The notes beneath the pieces were generated by a model. The model ran no database searches, was not told the origin of the DNA, and was given only the letters and a program-made list of their open reading frames with translations. This document shows positions 1-6,126 of a DNA stretch of 11,747 nt, one piece after another. A program made the position numbers and the translations under genes. The stretch covers positions 1-11,747 of the forward strand of contig CAIKXW010000185.1 of NCBI GenBank assembly GCA_903831485.1, written 5' to 3'. This DNA is from an uncultured Alphaproteobacteria bacterium (GTDB lineage Bacteria; Pseudomonadota; Alphaproteobacteria; Caulobacterales; Hyphomonadaceae). Each line of letters opens with the position of its first letter. Position 1 is the stretch's first letter.

Positions 1-397
1 CGTACGCGGCCTGCTTCTCGGCAGAGAAACCCTTGTAGAGATCTGCATTGGACATATTCGCCTCGCCGTTCATGGCTGCGACCGTGCGGTCAATGGTTTC
101 GATGAGGACGCGATAGCGTTCCCGCTCCGCCTCCAGCTTTTCCCGATGGCGCATCAGGACGCCGACCTGATCCTCGCCCTCGAGGTTCAGCAGCGCCGCG
201 ATTTCACCAAGCGGCGCGCCCAGTTCGCGATGGAACAGGATCCGCTGCAGCCGGAGCAGTTCAGCGCGGCCGTAGTAGCGATAACCATTCGCCCCGATAT
301 GGGCCGGTGCGAGCAGGCCGATCTCGTCATAATGGTGCAGCGTGCGCACCGTTACGCCCGAAATCGCAGCAACTTGCTTGACGGTCAGATCCTTCAT
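1..397 (-). CDS. MerR family regulator with TipAS-type ligand domain (partial, C-terminus outside window)
   Basis: Seen: 132 codons are readable from the ATG at 397 down to the window edge. The N-terminus is a MerR winged helix-turn-helix: TVKQVAAISGVTVRTLHHYD (about residues 5-24), then EIGLL and the wing NGYRYY (37-42). A charged dimerisation helix rich in Glu and Arg follows (about 83-105). From residue 117 the sequence NADLYKGFSAEKQAAY starts a TipAS domain, the drug-binding part of TipA-like regulators. Known of the family: these proteins bind a dyad between the -35 and -10 of a promoter with a long spacer, and activate it when ligand is bound, often including their own gene. Inferred: a ligand-responsive activator that regulates itself, since a fitting operator lies just upstream (404-434). 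No Shine-Dalgarno is seen before the ATG. The ligand and any targets beyond this promoter cannot be told. The neighbouring gene is divergent. Confidence 0.93.
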   Translation of the reverse strand, partial: MKDLTVKQVAAISGVTVRTLHHYDEIGLLAPAHIGANGYRYYGRAELLRLQRILFHRELGAPLGEIAALLNLEGEDQVGVLMRHREKLEAERERYRVLIETIDRTVAAMNGEANMSNADLYKGFSAEKQAAY

Positions 398-403
398 GAC
401 GCT

Positions 404-434
404 GTTCTGCGGCCTCACGATGCGTGAGGGTCAA
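404..434 (-). promoter_or_regulatory. MerR-type promoter/operator of the regulator gene
   Basis: Read on the minus strand, TTGACC (434-429) is followed by a 19-bp spacer and CAGAAC (409-404). The spacer holds a perfect dyad, CCTCACG-CAT-CGTGAGG (413-429). A 19-bp spacer with a centred dyad is the hallmark of MerR-family promoters, and this dyad resembles the one I remember from the tipA promoter. The -10 is weak, as expected for an activator-dependent promoter. The -10 ends 6 nt before the ATG at 397, so the transcript may be leaderless. Confidence 0.72.
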
Positions 435-518
435 TGACTTTTTGCAGAGCGCCGATGGTTAATCTTCGCGCGGTCCGATAGTTGCTTGGACAGCCCAAAC
501 GCTTCTGGGAGACTGCAC

Positions 519-1313
519 ATGAACGGAACAACCACACTCGAAAAGCAGGCGCCGAACGCAAACACCGGCAACCCCTTCCCCTGGGCCGGGCAAGCCGACG
601 AGACGGCGTGCAACTACGCCTTCGGCAACCTGATCCGCAATCTTCCTCCGCGCATCGCACTTGAGGGCAAGCTTCATGCGCCGACGGTGATGGCCGCCAT
701 CGGCGCCGTCGCAGGCGTCGCAGCCCAGGTCTCGCTTCTTTCCGACGTCGAGAAGATGGAGAAGGCAACCGCCGAAAAGAAACTCTCGGAAGTCACCCTC
801 AAGGCCGACGGCCGCATCTTCCTCTATGGCGATGCGCTCAACGAGATGCTCTACAGCGTCAGCGATCCCCTGCTCGCACGTTCGCGCGTCTGGAACATGA
901 TGGTTTCGGCCGCGCTGACCAAAGGTCTCGATCGCAAGGACCTGCCCAACGTGCCGGCGATGTTCCGCCATGTCAGCGACTCGTTCAACACGCCGAAGGA
1001 GGGCCGCCCCTCCGTCGAGGACAAGCTTCAGCCGGTGGCGTCCACGCGCGACCTCCTGAAACTGGTCGGACCCGTCGCCTTCGCCGCCCTCGCCGGCGAG
1101 ATCAGCCCCGCCATCAGCACGGCGGGCGGCATTGCCAACCGCAAGTCATGGGTCGCCATCACGGCGCAGGCCGCCGCCAACATGCTGCTCAGCGCCTCGC
1201 GCATCCTGCCGCCGGCGCAGTGCCTGACCATCGCGATGGAGTCGGCGATCTACGCATCCAAGATGCGCGCGAATGCTCCGGCGGAAACCACGACTGTCGT
1301 CGGTCACGCGTAG
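519..1313 (+). CDS. Uncharacterised 264-aa protein
   Basis: I do not recognise this family. The ATG at 519 is chosen over the upstream in-frame TTG at 486 because GGGAGA (507-512) sits 6 nt before it. The protein starts with a polar, probably disordered stretch (1-22), then has a mostly helical, moderately hydrophobic body. Two Ala/Gly-rich hydrophobic segments are visible, at about 54-74 and 182-202, plus a further alanine-rich helix at 211-228. None is a clear transmembrane helix and there is no signal peptide. A charged stretch at about 76-96 lies between the hydrophobic parts. Only two cysteines are present and no catalytic motif stands out. It is divergent from the MerR regulator, and its 3' end overlaps the convergent SnoaL gene by 10 bp. 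The opposite-strand frames here have Arg/His-rich, low-quality translations, which supports this strand as coding. Confidence 0.72.
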   Translation: MNGTTTLEKQAPNANTGNPFPWAGQADETACNYAFGNLIRNLPPRIALEGKLHAPTVMAAIGAVAGVAAQVSLLSDVEKMEKATAEKKLSEVTLKADGRIFLYGDALNEMLYSVSDPLLARSRVWNMMVSAALTKGLDRKDLPNVPAMFRHVSDSFNTPKEGRPSVEDKLQPVASTRDLLKLVGPVAFAALAGEISPAISTAGGIANRKSWVAITAQAAANMLLSASRILPPAQCLTIAMESAIYASKMRANAPAETTTVVGHA

Positions 1314-1660
1314 GCAGCGACAGACCTGACCACCTTGCCATCCGCCCCCAGCACGAAAGTCTCCGTGACCTGTTGCTGGCGGTGGTTGGTGTAGAGGATG
1401 GTCAGTGCGTCGGAGCTGGTGAAGACCTGATCCACCTCGAAATAGAGGTCGCGCGCGAGATCGAGGGCCCTGCCCCAGTAATCCCGCAGCGCGGCCCTTC
1501 CGTTAAGGGCATCGACGTCCCGGCCCGTGACGATGCGGATGCGCGGCGAGTGAAAGACCACGTCGTCCGCATAGTGGGCGAGGATCGCCTCGAGATCATG
1601 ATCGTTCCACGCCTTCACCCATTCGCGGGCGAAGGTCTGCGCATCATCGGGGCTGATCAT
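1304..1660 (-). CDS. SnoaL-like / NTF2-fold protein
   Basis: A 118-aa protein of the usual length for single-domain SnoaL/NTF2-like proteins. The pattern is typical: an N-terminal helix AREWVKAWNDHDLEAILAHY (11-30), then ADDVVFHSP (31-39), a GR-A-LRDYWGRAL helix (54-66), and alternating beta-strands to the end (DLYFEVDQVF, DALTILYT, VTETFVLGADGKV). In this superfamily the cone-shaped pocket serves as an isomerase or hydrolase active site or a ligand or protein binding site. The substrate cannot be predicted here. The ATG overlaps the TGA of the upstream caspase-like gene in an ATGA arrangement and has no good Shine-Dalgarno of its own, so translation is probably coupled to the caspase gene. 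No signal peptide is seen, although its partner is exported. The 3' end overlaps the convergent 264-aa gene by 10 bp. Confidence 0.85.
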   Translation of the reverse strand: MISPDDAQTFAREWVKAWNDHDLEAILAHYADDVVFHSPRIRIVTGRDVDALNGRAALRDYWGRALDLARDLYFEVDQVFTSSDALTILYTNHRQQQVTETFVLGADGKVVRSVAAYA

Positions 1661-2370
1661 CGAAAAGGGTCGTCCCTGCAGCTAGCGTAGAGCACGAGAT
1701 TGAGCGACCGCGCCCGGCCCGCCTTGGTAATCTCGCTCACCGGAATCGCATGCGTCGGCAACCATTTCGCGTCCTGCGCCGGAAAGTCACCCATCATCCA
1801 GTAGACGCTGCGCTGGTGCTGCGCGCCATGACCGCCGATATAGATGATCGCGTTGTCGGCGCCCTCTGAGGCCAGCGCAAACTCCGCCAGCGCCGCGCGC
1901 GCCTCTTCCGCATTTGCGTCCAGCACAAGCATGGTCTGGTAGCCCGCTTCGTTCAGCGCCGCAGGAACACGCTTCGCATCATGCGCCGCACCCGGCAGCG
2001 AATACGCGTCGGACTTCGAATAGTCTGCGTTCACCAGCACGAGCGCCACACGCGTCTCGCCCTTGTCCAGCCGGCGCTTCGGCTCGGGCAACACACGCGG
2101 ATAGTCCAACATCTGCCAGCCGCGCGAATGGATCTGGTTCGCCTCCGCCATCCGCCGCGTGAACGTCTCCAGCGTCAACGGACGCTGGGCAATCACCTCA
2201 CAGAGCGCGCTCGCAAACGGATTGCCTCCCTGGCTCGACCGGTCGCTGGTCAGCCGCCCTGCCTGCCCGGCGTAGTAGACCAGTGGCGCAGCAGCCGACG
2301 GCGAGGTCTGCGCCAGGGCGGAGCCCGCGGACGATGCGGCGATTGCAGCGATGAAGGCTCGACGGTTCAT
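1657..2370 (-). CDS. Exported caspase-like (C14) peptidase with p10-like part before p20
   Basis: A 237-aa protein with an N-terminal signal peptide of possible Tat type (NRRAFIAA, then a short hydrophobic stretch; likely cleavage after ALA at about residue 20). Residues about 107-237 are a caspase p20 domain: TRVALVLVNADYS, LPGAAHDAKRVPAAL, IIYIGGHGAQH with His181, and LVLYASCRDDPF with Cys231. These fit the His-Cys dyad of clan CD peptidases and the CRDNPF motif of bacterial caspases. The chain stops six residues after the Cys, so the usual downstream p10 part is missing. Instead residues about 30-92 resemble a p10 segment: VYYAGQAG, D43, GGNPFASAL (48-56), LTLETF (65-70) and a final GWQ-x3-P. 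The gene therefore looks circularly permuted. Family identity is firm; the permutation is my inference. Substrate and role are unknown. It lies 48 bp after serA and overlaps the SnoaL gene at ATGA. A GC-rich hairpin touches its start codon. Confidence 0.88.
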   Translation of the reverse strand: MNRRAFIAAIAASSAGSALAQTSPSAAAPLVYYAGQAGRLTSDRSSQGGNPFASALCEVIAQRPLTLETFTRRMAEANQIHSRGWQMLDYPRVLPEPKRRLDKGETRVALVLVNADYSKSDAYSLPGAAHDAKRVPAALNEAGYQTMLVLDANAEEARAALAEFALASEGADNAIIYIGGHGAQHQRSVYWMMGDFPAQDAKWLPTHAIPVSEITKAGRARSLNLVLYASCRDDPFR

Positions 2371-2398
2371 GGGGCGGAGGGTAGCGGGCCTCCGCCCC
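2371..2398 (-). other. 10-bp GC hairpin abutting the caspase start codon
   Basis: A perfect inverted repeat: on the minus strand GGGGCGGAGG, an 8-nt loop, then CCTCCGCCCC directly followed by the caspase ATG at 2370. The only Shine-Dalgarno-like GGAGG (2393-2389) is in the 5' arm and would be fully paired. There is no T-run, so it is not a standard terminator. It may block ribosome entry at the caspase gene, limit read-through from serA, or stabilise the serA mRNA 3' end. The structure is seen directly; the function is inferred. Confidence 0.7.
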
Positions 2399-2418
2399 GT
2401 GTCCAGCTTGTCTGGCCA

Positions 2419-4002
2419 CTAGAACTTCAGCACCTTCACATACCGCACCTGCGGCAGCTTCTCGATCGCCTCCAGCGTCGCCGGCGGCACGTCCTGGTCC
2501 ACGCCGACGATCGCGATCGCATCGCCGCCCGCCGCTTCACGGCCAAGGTTGAACGTCGCGATATTGACCTTCGCCTCTCCCAGCAGTCCCGCCATTGCGC
2601 CGATGAAGCCCGGCTTGTCCGAGTTGTTGACGAACAGCATGTAGGGCTGGAAGTCCGCCTCGAGCGCCATGCCCTTCACTTCCACGATGCGCGGCTTGCC
2701 GCCCACGATCGCGCCGCCGACCGAACGCCACTTGCCCTCGACCTTCACCTTGATGCGGATCAGCGAGTCATAGATCGGGCTCGCATCGTTGATCGATTCC
2801 TTCAGGCTGCCGCCGCGCTCCTGCAGGATAGCAGGCGCCGACACCATGTTCACTTCGGCCAGGAACGGCCGCAGCATGCCCGCAAGCGCCGCCGACGTCA
2901 GCGGCTTGCGATTGAAGGCGGCAACCGCGCCCTCATACTCGATCTCGACTTCCGACACGCCGCCGTCAGAAACTTGACCGGCAAATTGCCCCAGCTTCTC
3001 GGCCAGCGCCACGAACGGCTTCAGCTTTGGCGCCTCTTCCGCCGTCACCGACGGCGTGTTGAGCGCGTTGGTAACCGCTCCCGTCAGGAGATAGTCGGCC
3101 ATCTGCTCGGCGACCTGGAACGCCACATTGTCCTGCGCCTCGACGGTGGACGCGCCAAGGTGCGGCGTCGCCACGAAGTTCGGCGCGCCGAACAGCACGT
3201 TGGTCTTGGCGGGCTCTTCGAGGAAAACGTCGAACGCTGCTGCCCCGATATGCCCGTTATCGAGCCCCGCTCGCACCGCCGCCTCGTCCGCCAGGCCGCC
3301 ACGCGCGCAGTTGATAAGGATTACGCCCTTCTTCGTCTTGGCGAGGTTCTCGGCCGAGAGGATGTTCTTCGTCTGCTCGGTCAGCGGCGTGTGCAGCGTG
3401 ATCACATCCGCGCGCGCGAGCAGGTCATCCAGCTCGACCTTCTCGACGCCCAGCGCCGTCGCACGATCCGCCGTCAGGAAAGGATCATATGCGACCACCT
3501 TCATCTTGAGACCCAGCGCGCGATCCGCAACGATCGAACCGATATTGCCGGCGCCGATCAGGCCGAGCGTTTTCGCGTACAGCTCGATGCCGATGTAATC
3601 CTTCTTCGGCCATTCGCCCGCGATGGTGCGCTGGCTGGCGGACGGAATCTGGCGCGCGGCGGCGAACATCATCGCAATCGCATGCTCCGCCGTGGTGATG
3701 GCGTTGCCGAACGGCGTGTTCATCACGATGACGCCCTTGGCCGTCGCTGCCTTCACATCAACGTTGTCGACGCCGATGCCAGCACGGCCGATCACCTTGA
3801 GCTTCGTGCCCGCAGCGATCACGTCCTTGTCCGGCTTGCAGGCCGAACGAACCGCAAGACCGTCATACTCACCGATGATCTTGATCAGCTCGTCCTTCTT
3901 CAGGCCGACCTTCATGTCCACCTCGATGCCGCGATTGCGGAAGATGTCCGCCGCCCCTGGCGCGAGATCGTCGGCGATGAGGACTTTCACTTTGTTGGTC
4001 AT
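2419..4002 (-). CDS. serA: D-3-phosphoglycerate dehydrogenase
   Basis: SerA oxidises 3-phosphoglycerate to 3-phosphohydroxypyruvate with NAD, the first step of the phosphorylated serine pathway in the cytoplasm. The 527-aa length fits the long form that has an extra allosteric domain. Substrate-binding parts: residues 1-98 and 288-320. The nucleotide-binding domain (about 99-287) has the Rossmann motif LGLIGAGNIG (G150, G152, G155). Catalytic residues are Arg234 (NCARGG), Glu263 (FLEEP) and His281 (TPHLGAS). An intervening domain (about 325-450) and a C-terminal ACT domain (about 453-527, with NNSDKPGFIGAMAGLLGE) follow. In this family ACT domains bind L-serine for feedback inhibition, though this cannot be proved here. 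The usual VRSATK stretch reads VRSACK. AAGGAG lies just before the ATG, partly inside the end of the acetyltransferase gene, which stops 2 nt upstream. It belongs to the same block as serC. Confidence 0.98.
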   Translation of the reverse strand: MTNKVKVLIADDLAPGAADIFRNRGIEVDMKVGLKKDELIKIIGEYDGLAVRSACKPDKDVIAAGTKLKVIGRAGIGVDNVDVKAATAKGVIVMNTPFGNAITTAEHAIAMMFAAARQIPSASQRTIAGEWPKKDYIGIELYAKTLGLIGAGNIGSIVADRALGLKMKVVAYDPFLTADRATALGVEKVELDDLLARADVITLHTPLTEQTKNILSAENLAKTKKGVILINCARGGLADEAAVRAGLDNGHIGAAAFDVFLEEPAKTNVLFGAPNFVATPHLGASTVEAQDNVAFQVAEQMADYLLTGAVTNALNTPSVTAEEAPKLKPFVALAEKLGQFAGQVSDGGVSEVEIEYEGAVAAFNRKPLTSAALAGMLRPFLAEVNMVSAPAILQERGGSLKESINDASPIYDSLIRIKVKVEGKWRSVGGAIVGGKPRIVEVKGMALEADFQPYMLFVNNSDKPGFIGAMAGLLGEAKVNIATFNLGREAAGGDAIAIVGVDQDVPPATLEAIEKLPQVRYVKVLKF

Positions 4003-4004
4003 GG

Positions 4005-4553
4005 TCAGTCTCCTTGATTCCGGGCGAGCCAGTCGGCGCGCGTGAGTCTGTGAATGAGGCAGTCGTCCTCCTCATGGAAGACCTGCCGATGCGTCGGGAC
4101 AAAGCCGAGACGCTGGTAGAATTTGTGCGCCCGCGTGTTGGACGCGAGCGGATCGATGATGATCGCCGTCACCAGCGGATCTGAAAAACAGCGCGCGAAA
4201 GCGAGGCGCATCATCGTCTCGCCATAGCCCTTGCCGCGCGCATCCGCCTCGCCGATCCAGATATCGAGCGCGCGCAGGTTGGGTTCGATCTCGCCCCAGT
4301 AGTGTGTCGGCTCCAGATGCGGATCGCACATCTGCATGCAGCCAATCGGCCGGCCATCAAGTTCGGCGATCCAGTATTCCCAGACACCGGGTTGGTAGAG
4401 ATCGATGTTCTCGGCCCAGTCATTGTCCTCGCCCCACGCAATGACCGCATCAGGATCATCGCTGCCTGAAGCGATCACGACGGGATCGGTGTCCCAGCGC
4501 AGCAGCGTCGGGATGTCGGCATGTGTGGCGGCGCGGAGCGTGATGTCAGACAT
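4005..4553 (-). CDS. GNAT acetyltransferase, AAC(6')/RimJ-like
   Basis: A 182-aa acetyl-CoA-dependent N-acetyltransferase. The start is the ATG at 4553 (MSDITLRAATHADIPTLLRW); a longer in-frame extension to 4781 runs through the mazG gene and has a shadow-like Arg-rich composition. Key parts: substrate-side strands EYWIAELDGRPIGCMQM (59-75), the acetyl-CoA loop ARGKGYG (105-111), and the C-terminal motif IIIDPLASNTRAHKFYQRLGF (131-151). The spacing and the DPxxSNxRAxxxYxxxGF pattern resemble AAC(6')-Ib-type aminoglycoside acetyltransferases. The same fold also acts on siderophore precursors, amino acids or protein N-termini, so resistance cannot be claimed. Its first 8 nt overlap the end of mazG and it stops 2 nt before serA, so it is embedded in the serine operon. 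Inference: its substrate may be a metabolite related to that operon or it may simply be a passenger. Confidence 0.88.
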   Translation of the reverse strand: MSDITLRAATHADIPTLLRWDTDPVVIASGSDDPDAVIAWGEDNDWAENIDLYQPGVWEYWIAELDGRPIGCMQMCDPHLEPTHYWGEIEPNLRALDIWIGEADARGKGYGETMMRLAFARCFSDPLVTAIIIDPLASNTRAHKFYQRLGFVPTHRQVFHEEDDCLIHRLTRADWLARNQGD

Positions 4554-4842
4554 GACCGCCCGTCCCGTCTCCCGCCGCTTTCCACGTGCGCGCGCGATTG
4601 ACCTGCATCTTGGCGTCGACCTGTTCGGACAGCTCCATGCCAAGAAGCCCGACGAGGCGATGCAGCAGGATGGCGACATCCGCCGCCTCCCGGCCCGCCC
4701 CGGCGTGATCGCCATCGCGAAGCGCCTGCTCAAGCTCATCCATCTCGCCACGCGCCCGAACAACAAGCGCAGTGAGGTCACGCGCTTCGCCGAACGTGGC
4801 GTCGCCCCATTCGCGGATGGTGTGAGAGGTTTCGGTCGCCAT
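4546..4842 (-). CDS. MazG-like nucleotide pyrophosphohydrolase
   Basis: A 98-aa single-domain all-alpha NTP pyrophosphohydrolase. The metal-binding signature is visible as E33-M-D-E36 (RGEMDELEQAL) and, 15 residues on, E52-A-A-D55 (REAADVAILLHRL), which is the ExxE...ExxD pattern of MazG proteins. The tail KMQVNRARTWKAAGDGTGGH (79-98) is also typical of small MazG-like enzymes. Such enzymes hydrolyse (d)NTPs to NMP and pyrophosphate, usually to remove non-canonical nucleotides; the exact substrate is unknown. The ATG at 4842 is chosen because GAGGAAG lies 6 nt upstream. An in-frame ATG at 4899 would add 19 residues, but these come from the adjacent palindromic repeat and are not protein-like. 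It overlaps the acetyltransferase start by 8 nt, consistent with translational coupling. Confidence 0.9.
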   Translation of the reverse strand: MATETSHTIREWGDATFGEARDLTALVVRARGEMDELEQALRDGDHAGAGREAADVAILLHRLVGLLGMELSEQVDAKMQVNRARTWKAAGDGTGGHV

Positions 4843-4858
4843 ATCGGGCTTCCTCAGC

Positions 4859-4962
4859 TTGTCATCCCGGCCGGAGCGCAGCGGAGAGCCGGGACCCATT
4901 CATCGACCCGCATGGGTTGTCGAATAGGTCCCGAATGACGCGACGCGCTTCCGCGATGACAA
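4859..4962. repeat. Composite palindromic intergenic repeat (two head-to-head ~50-bp copies)
   Basis: The element is bounded by TTGTCATC (4859-4866) and its complement GATGACAA (4955-4962). Read inward from each end the halves align: TTGTCATC, a CGG/GCG-rich part, CGGGACC, then ATTC and GAC...CCC. Internal pairings include TCCCGGC/GCCGGGA (4865-4871 with 4888-4894), CGGGACC/GGTCCCG (4890-4896 with 4927-4933) and ACCC-gcat-GGGT (4906-4917). It fills the gap between the serC stop and the mazG ribosome-binding site exactly. Similar sequences (GTCATCCCGG...GGGACCCA) are frequent between genes in alphaproteobacteria, from memory. As RNA it would fold strongly inside the operon transcript. Confidence 0.8.
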
Positions 4963-6126
4963 TCAGGACAATTCCGCCACCGTCGTCTCAAACGCCCAAT
5001 CCAGCCACGGCGTCAGCTTCTCGAGGTCAGCCGCTTCCACAGTCGCGCCGCACCAGATGCGCAGGCCCGGAGGCGCCGCCTTGTAGCCGCCGATGTCGTA
5101 GGCCGCGTTTTCCTTCTCGAGCGCGCCAACAAACTTCTTCACGAAGTCCTGCTGGCCCTTGTCGTCGAGCTTCGCCACACGCGGATCGGTGATCGACAGC
5201 GTGACCGACGTGTTCGAGCGGATCGATTTATCAACCGCGAGAAACTCCACCCACGGCGTCTTCGCAACCCACGCTTCCAGCACGGCGAGGTTGGCGTTCG
5301 AGCGCGCGACAGTGGCGTCAACGCCGCCGAGACCTTCGACCCACGACAGCGCATCGAGATAATCCTCGGTCGCCAGCATGGACGGCGTGTTGATCGTCTC
5401 GCCTTCAAAAATACCCTCGGTGACTTCCCCGCCCTTGGCCATGCGGAACAGTTTCGGCATCGGCCATTTCGGCGTGTAGGTCTTCAGGCGTTCAATCGCG
5501 CGCGGGCTGAGAATGAGGATGCCATGCGCGCCCTCGCCGCCCAGCACTTTCTGCCAGGAGTAAGTCAGCACATCGATCTTGTTCCACGGGATCGGCATCG
5601 CGAACACGGCGGAGGTCGCGTCGCAGAAGGTGAGGCCTTCGCGATCATCCGCGATCCAGTCGCCGTTCGGCACCTTCACGCCAGACGTCGTGCCGTTCCA
5701 GGTGAAGACGATGTCTGCATCCTTGCGCGCCTTCGACATGTCCGGCAGCTGGCCATAAGCCGCCTTGTGCGTCGTGGCGTCGACCTTCAGCTGCTTGGTG
5801 ATGTCCGTCACCCAGTCTTCGCCGAAGCTTTCGAAAGCAAACACGTCCACCGGACGCGCGCCCAGCATCGACCAGAAGGCAGCCTCAATGGCGCCCGTGT
5901 CCGAGCCCGGCATGATGCCGATGCGATAGTCGGCGGGGACCTTGAGAATGGCGCGGGTCTTGTCGATCGCCAGCTTCAGGCGCGCCTTGCCGAGCTTTGA
6001 CCGGTGCGACCGGCCCAGCGATTCAAGCTTGAGATTGTCGGGGCTCCAGCCAGGGCGCTTGGCGCACGGGCCTGAAGAAAAGTGTGCGCGATCAGGGCGC
6101 ACTGCCGGTTTGGCAGCTGTCGTCAT
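4963..6126 (-). CDS. serC: Phosphoserine aminotransferase (alphaproteobacterial/Methanosarcina type)
   Basis: SerC converts 3-phosphohydroxypyruvate and glutamate to O-phosphoserine and 2-oxoglutarate, the second step of serine synthesis, and acts as a PLP-dependent class V aminotransferase. The 387 aa match this subfamily. Visible parts: [12 protein letters not shown] near the N-terminus (16-27), [19 protein letters not shown] (71-89), [13 protein letters not shown] (141-153), FCDATSAVF (167-175) and the PLP lysine Lys193 in [15 protein letters not shown] (188-202). [16 protein letters not shown] (245-260) and a C-terminal small domain follow. The ATG at 6126 is preferred because GGGAGA lies 7 nt before it. 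Another in-frame ATG at 6141 would add MGEKQ but leaves AAGG touching the codon with no spacing. It is the first gene of the serC-mazG-acetyltransferase-serA block and has its own promoter and a structured leader. Confidence 0.97.
   Translation of the reverse strand: MTTAAKPAVRPDRAHFSSGPCAKRPGWSPDNLKLESLGRSHRSKLGKARLKLAIDKTRAILKVPADYRIGIMPGSDTGAIEAAFWSMLGARPVDVFAFESFGEDWVTDITKQLKVDATTHKAAYGQLPDMSKARKDADIVFTWNGTTSGVKVPNGDWIADDREGLTFCDATSAVFAMPIPWNKIDVLTYSWQKVLGGEGAHGILILSPRAIERLKTYTPKWPMPKLFRMAKGGEVTEGIFEGETINTPSMLATEDYLDALSWVEGLGGVDATVARSNANLAVLEAWVAKTPWVEFLAVDKSIRSNTSVTLSITDPRVAKLDDKGQQDFVKKFVGALEKENAAYDIGGYKAAPPGLRIWCGATVEAADLEKLTPWLDWAFETTVAELS

Noticed and set aside
459..971. Minus-strand open frame opposite the 264-aa gene
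   Set aside because: Arg/His-rich shadow composition and no ribosome site; the plus-strand frame has both a good start and a normal composition.
1657..1660. Frameshift or premature stop truncating the caspase-like gene after the Cys motif
   Set aside because: The stop lies in a clean ATGA overlap with an intact downstream gene, and a p10-like segment is already present at the N-terminus, so truncation is not the simplest explanation.
1981..4017. 678-codon plus-strand open frame antisense to serA
   Set aside because: Its translation is an Arg/His/Leu-rich shadow with no domain, and serA on the other strand has all catalytic motifs and a good ribosome site. Long antisense frames are expected in high-GC DNA.
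4005..4781. Longer form of the acetyltransferase starting at 4781
   Set aside because: The extra 76 residues run through mazG in another frame, are Arg/Ser/Cys-rich and not protein-like; the domain begins at ATG 4553.
4843..4899. 19-residue N-terminal extension of the MazG-like protein
   Set aside because: It is mostly translated from the palindromic repeat, and a clear GAGGAAG ribosome site supports ATG 4842.
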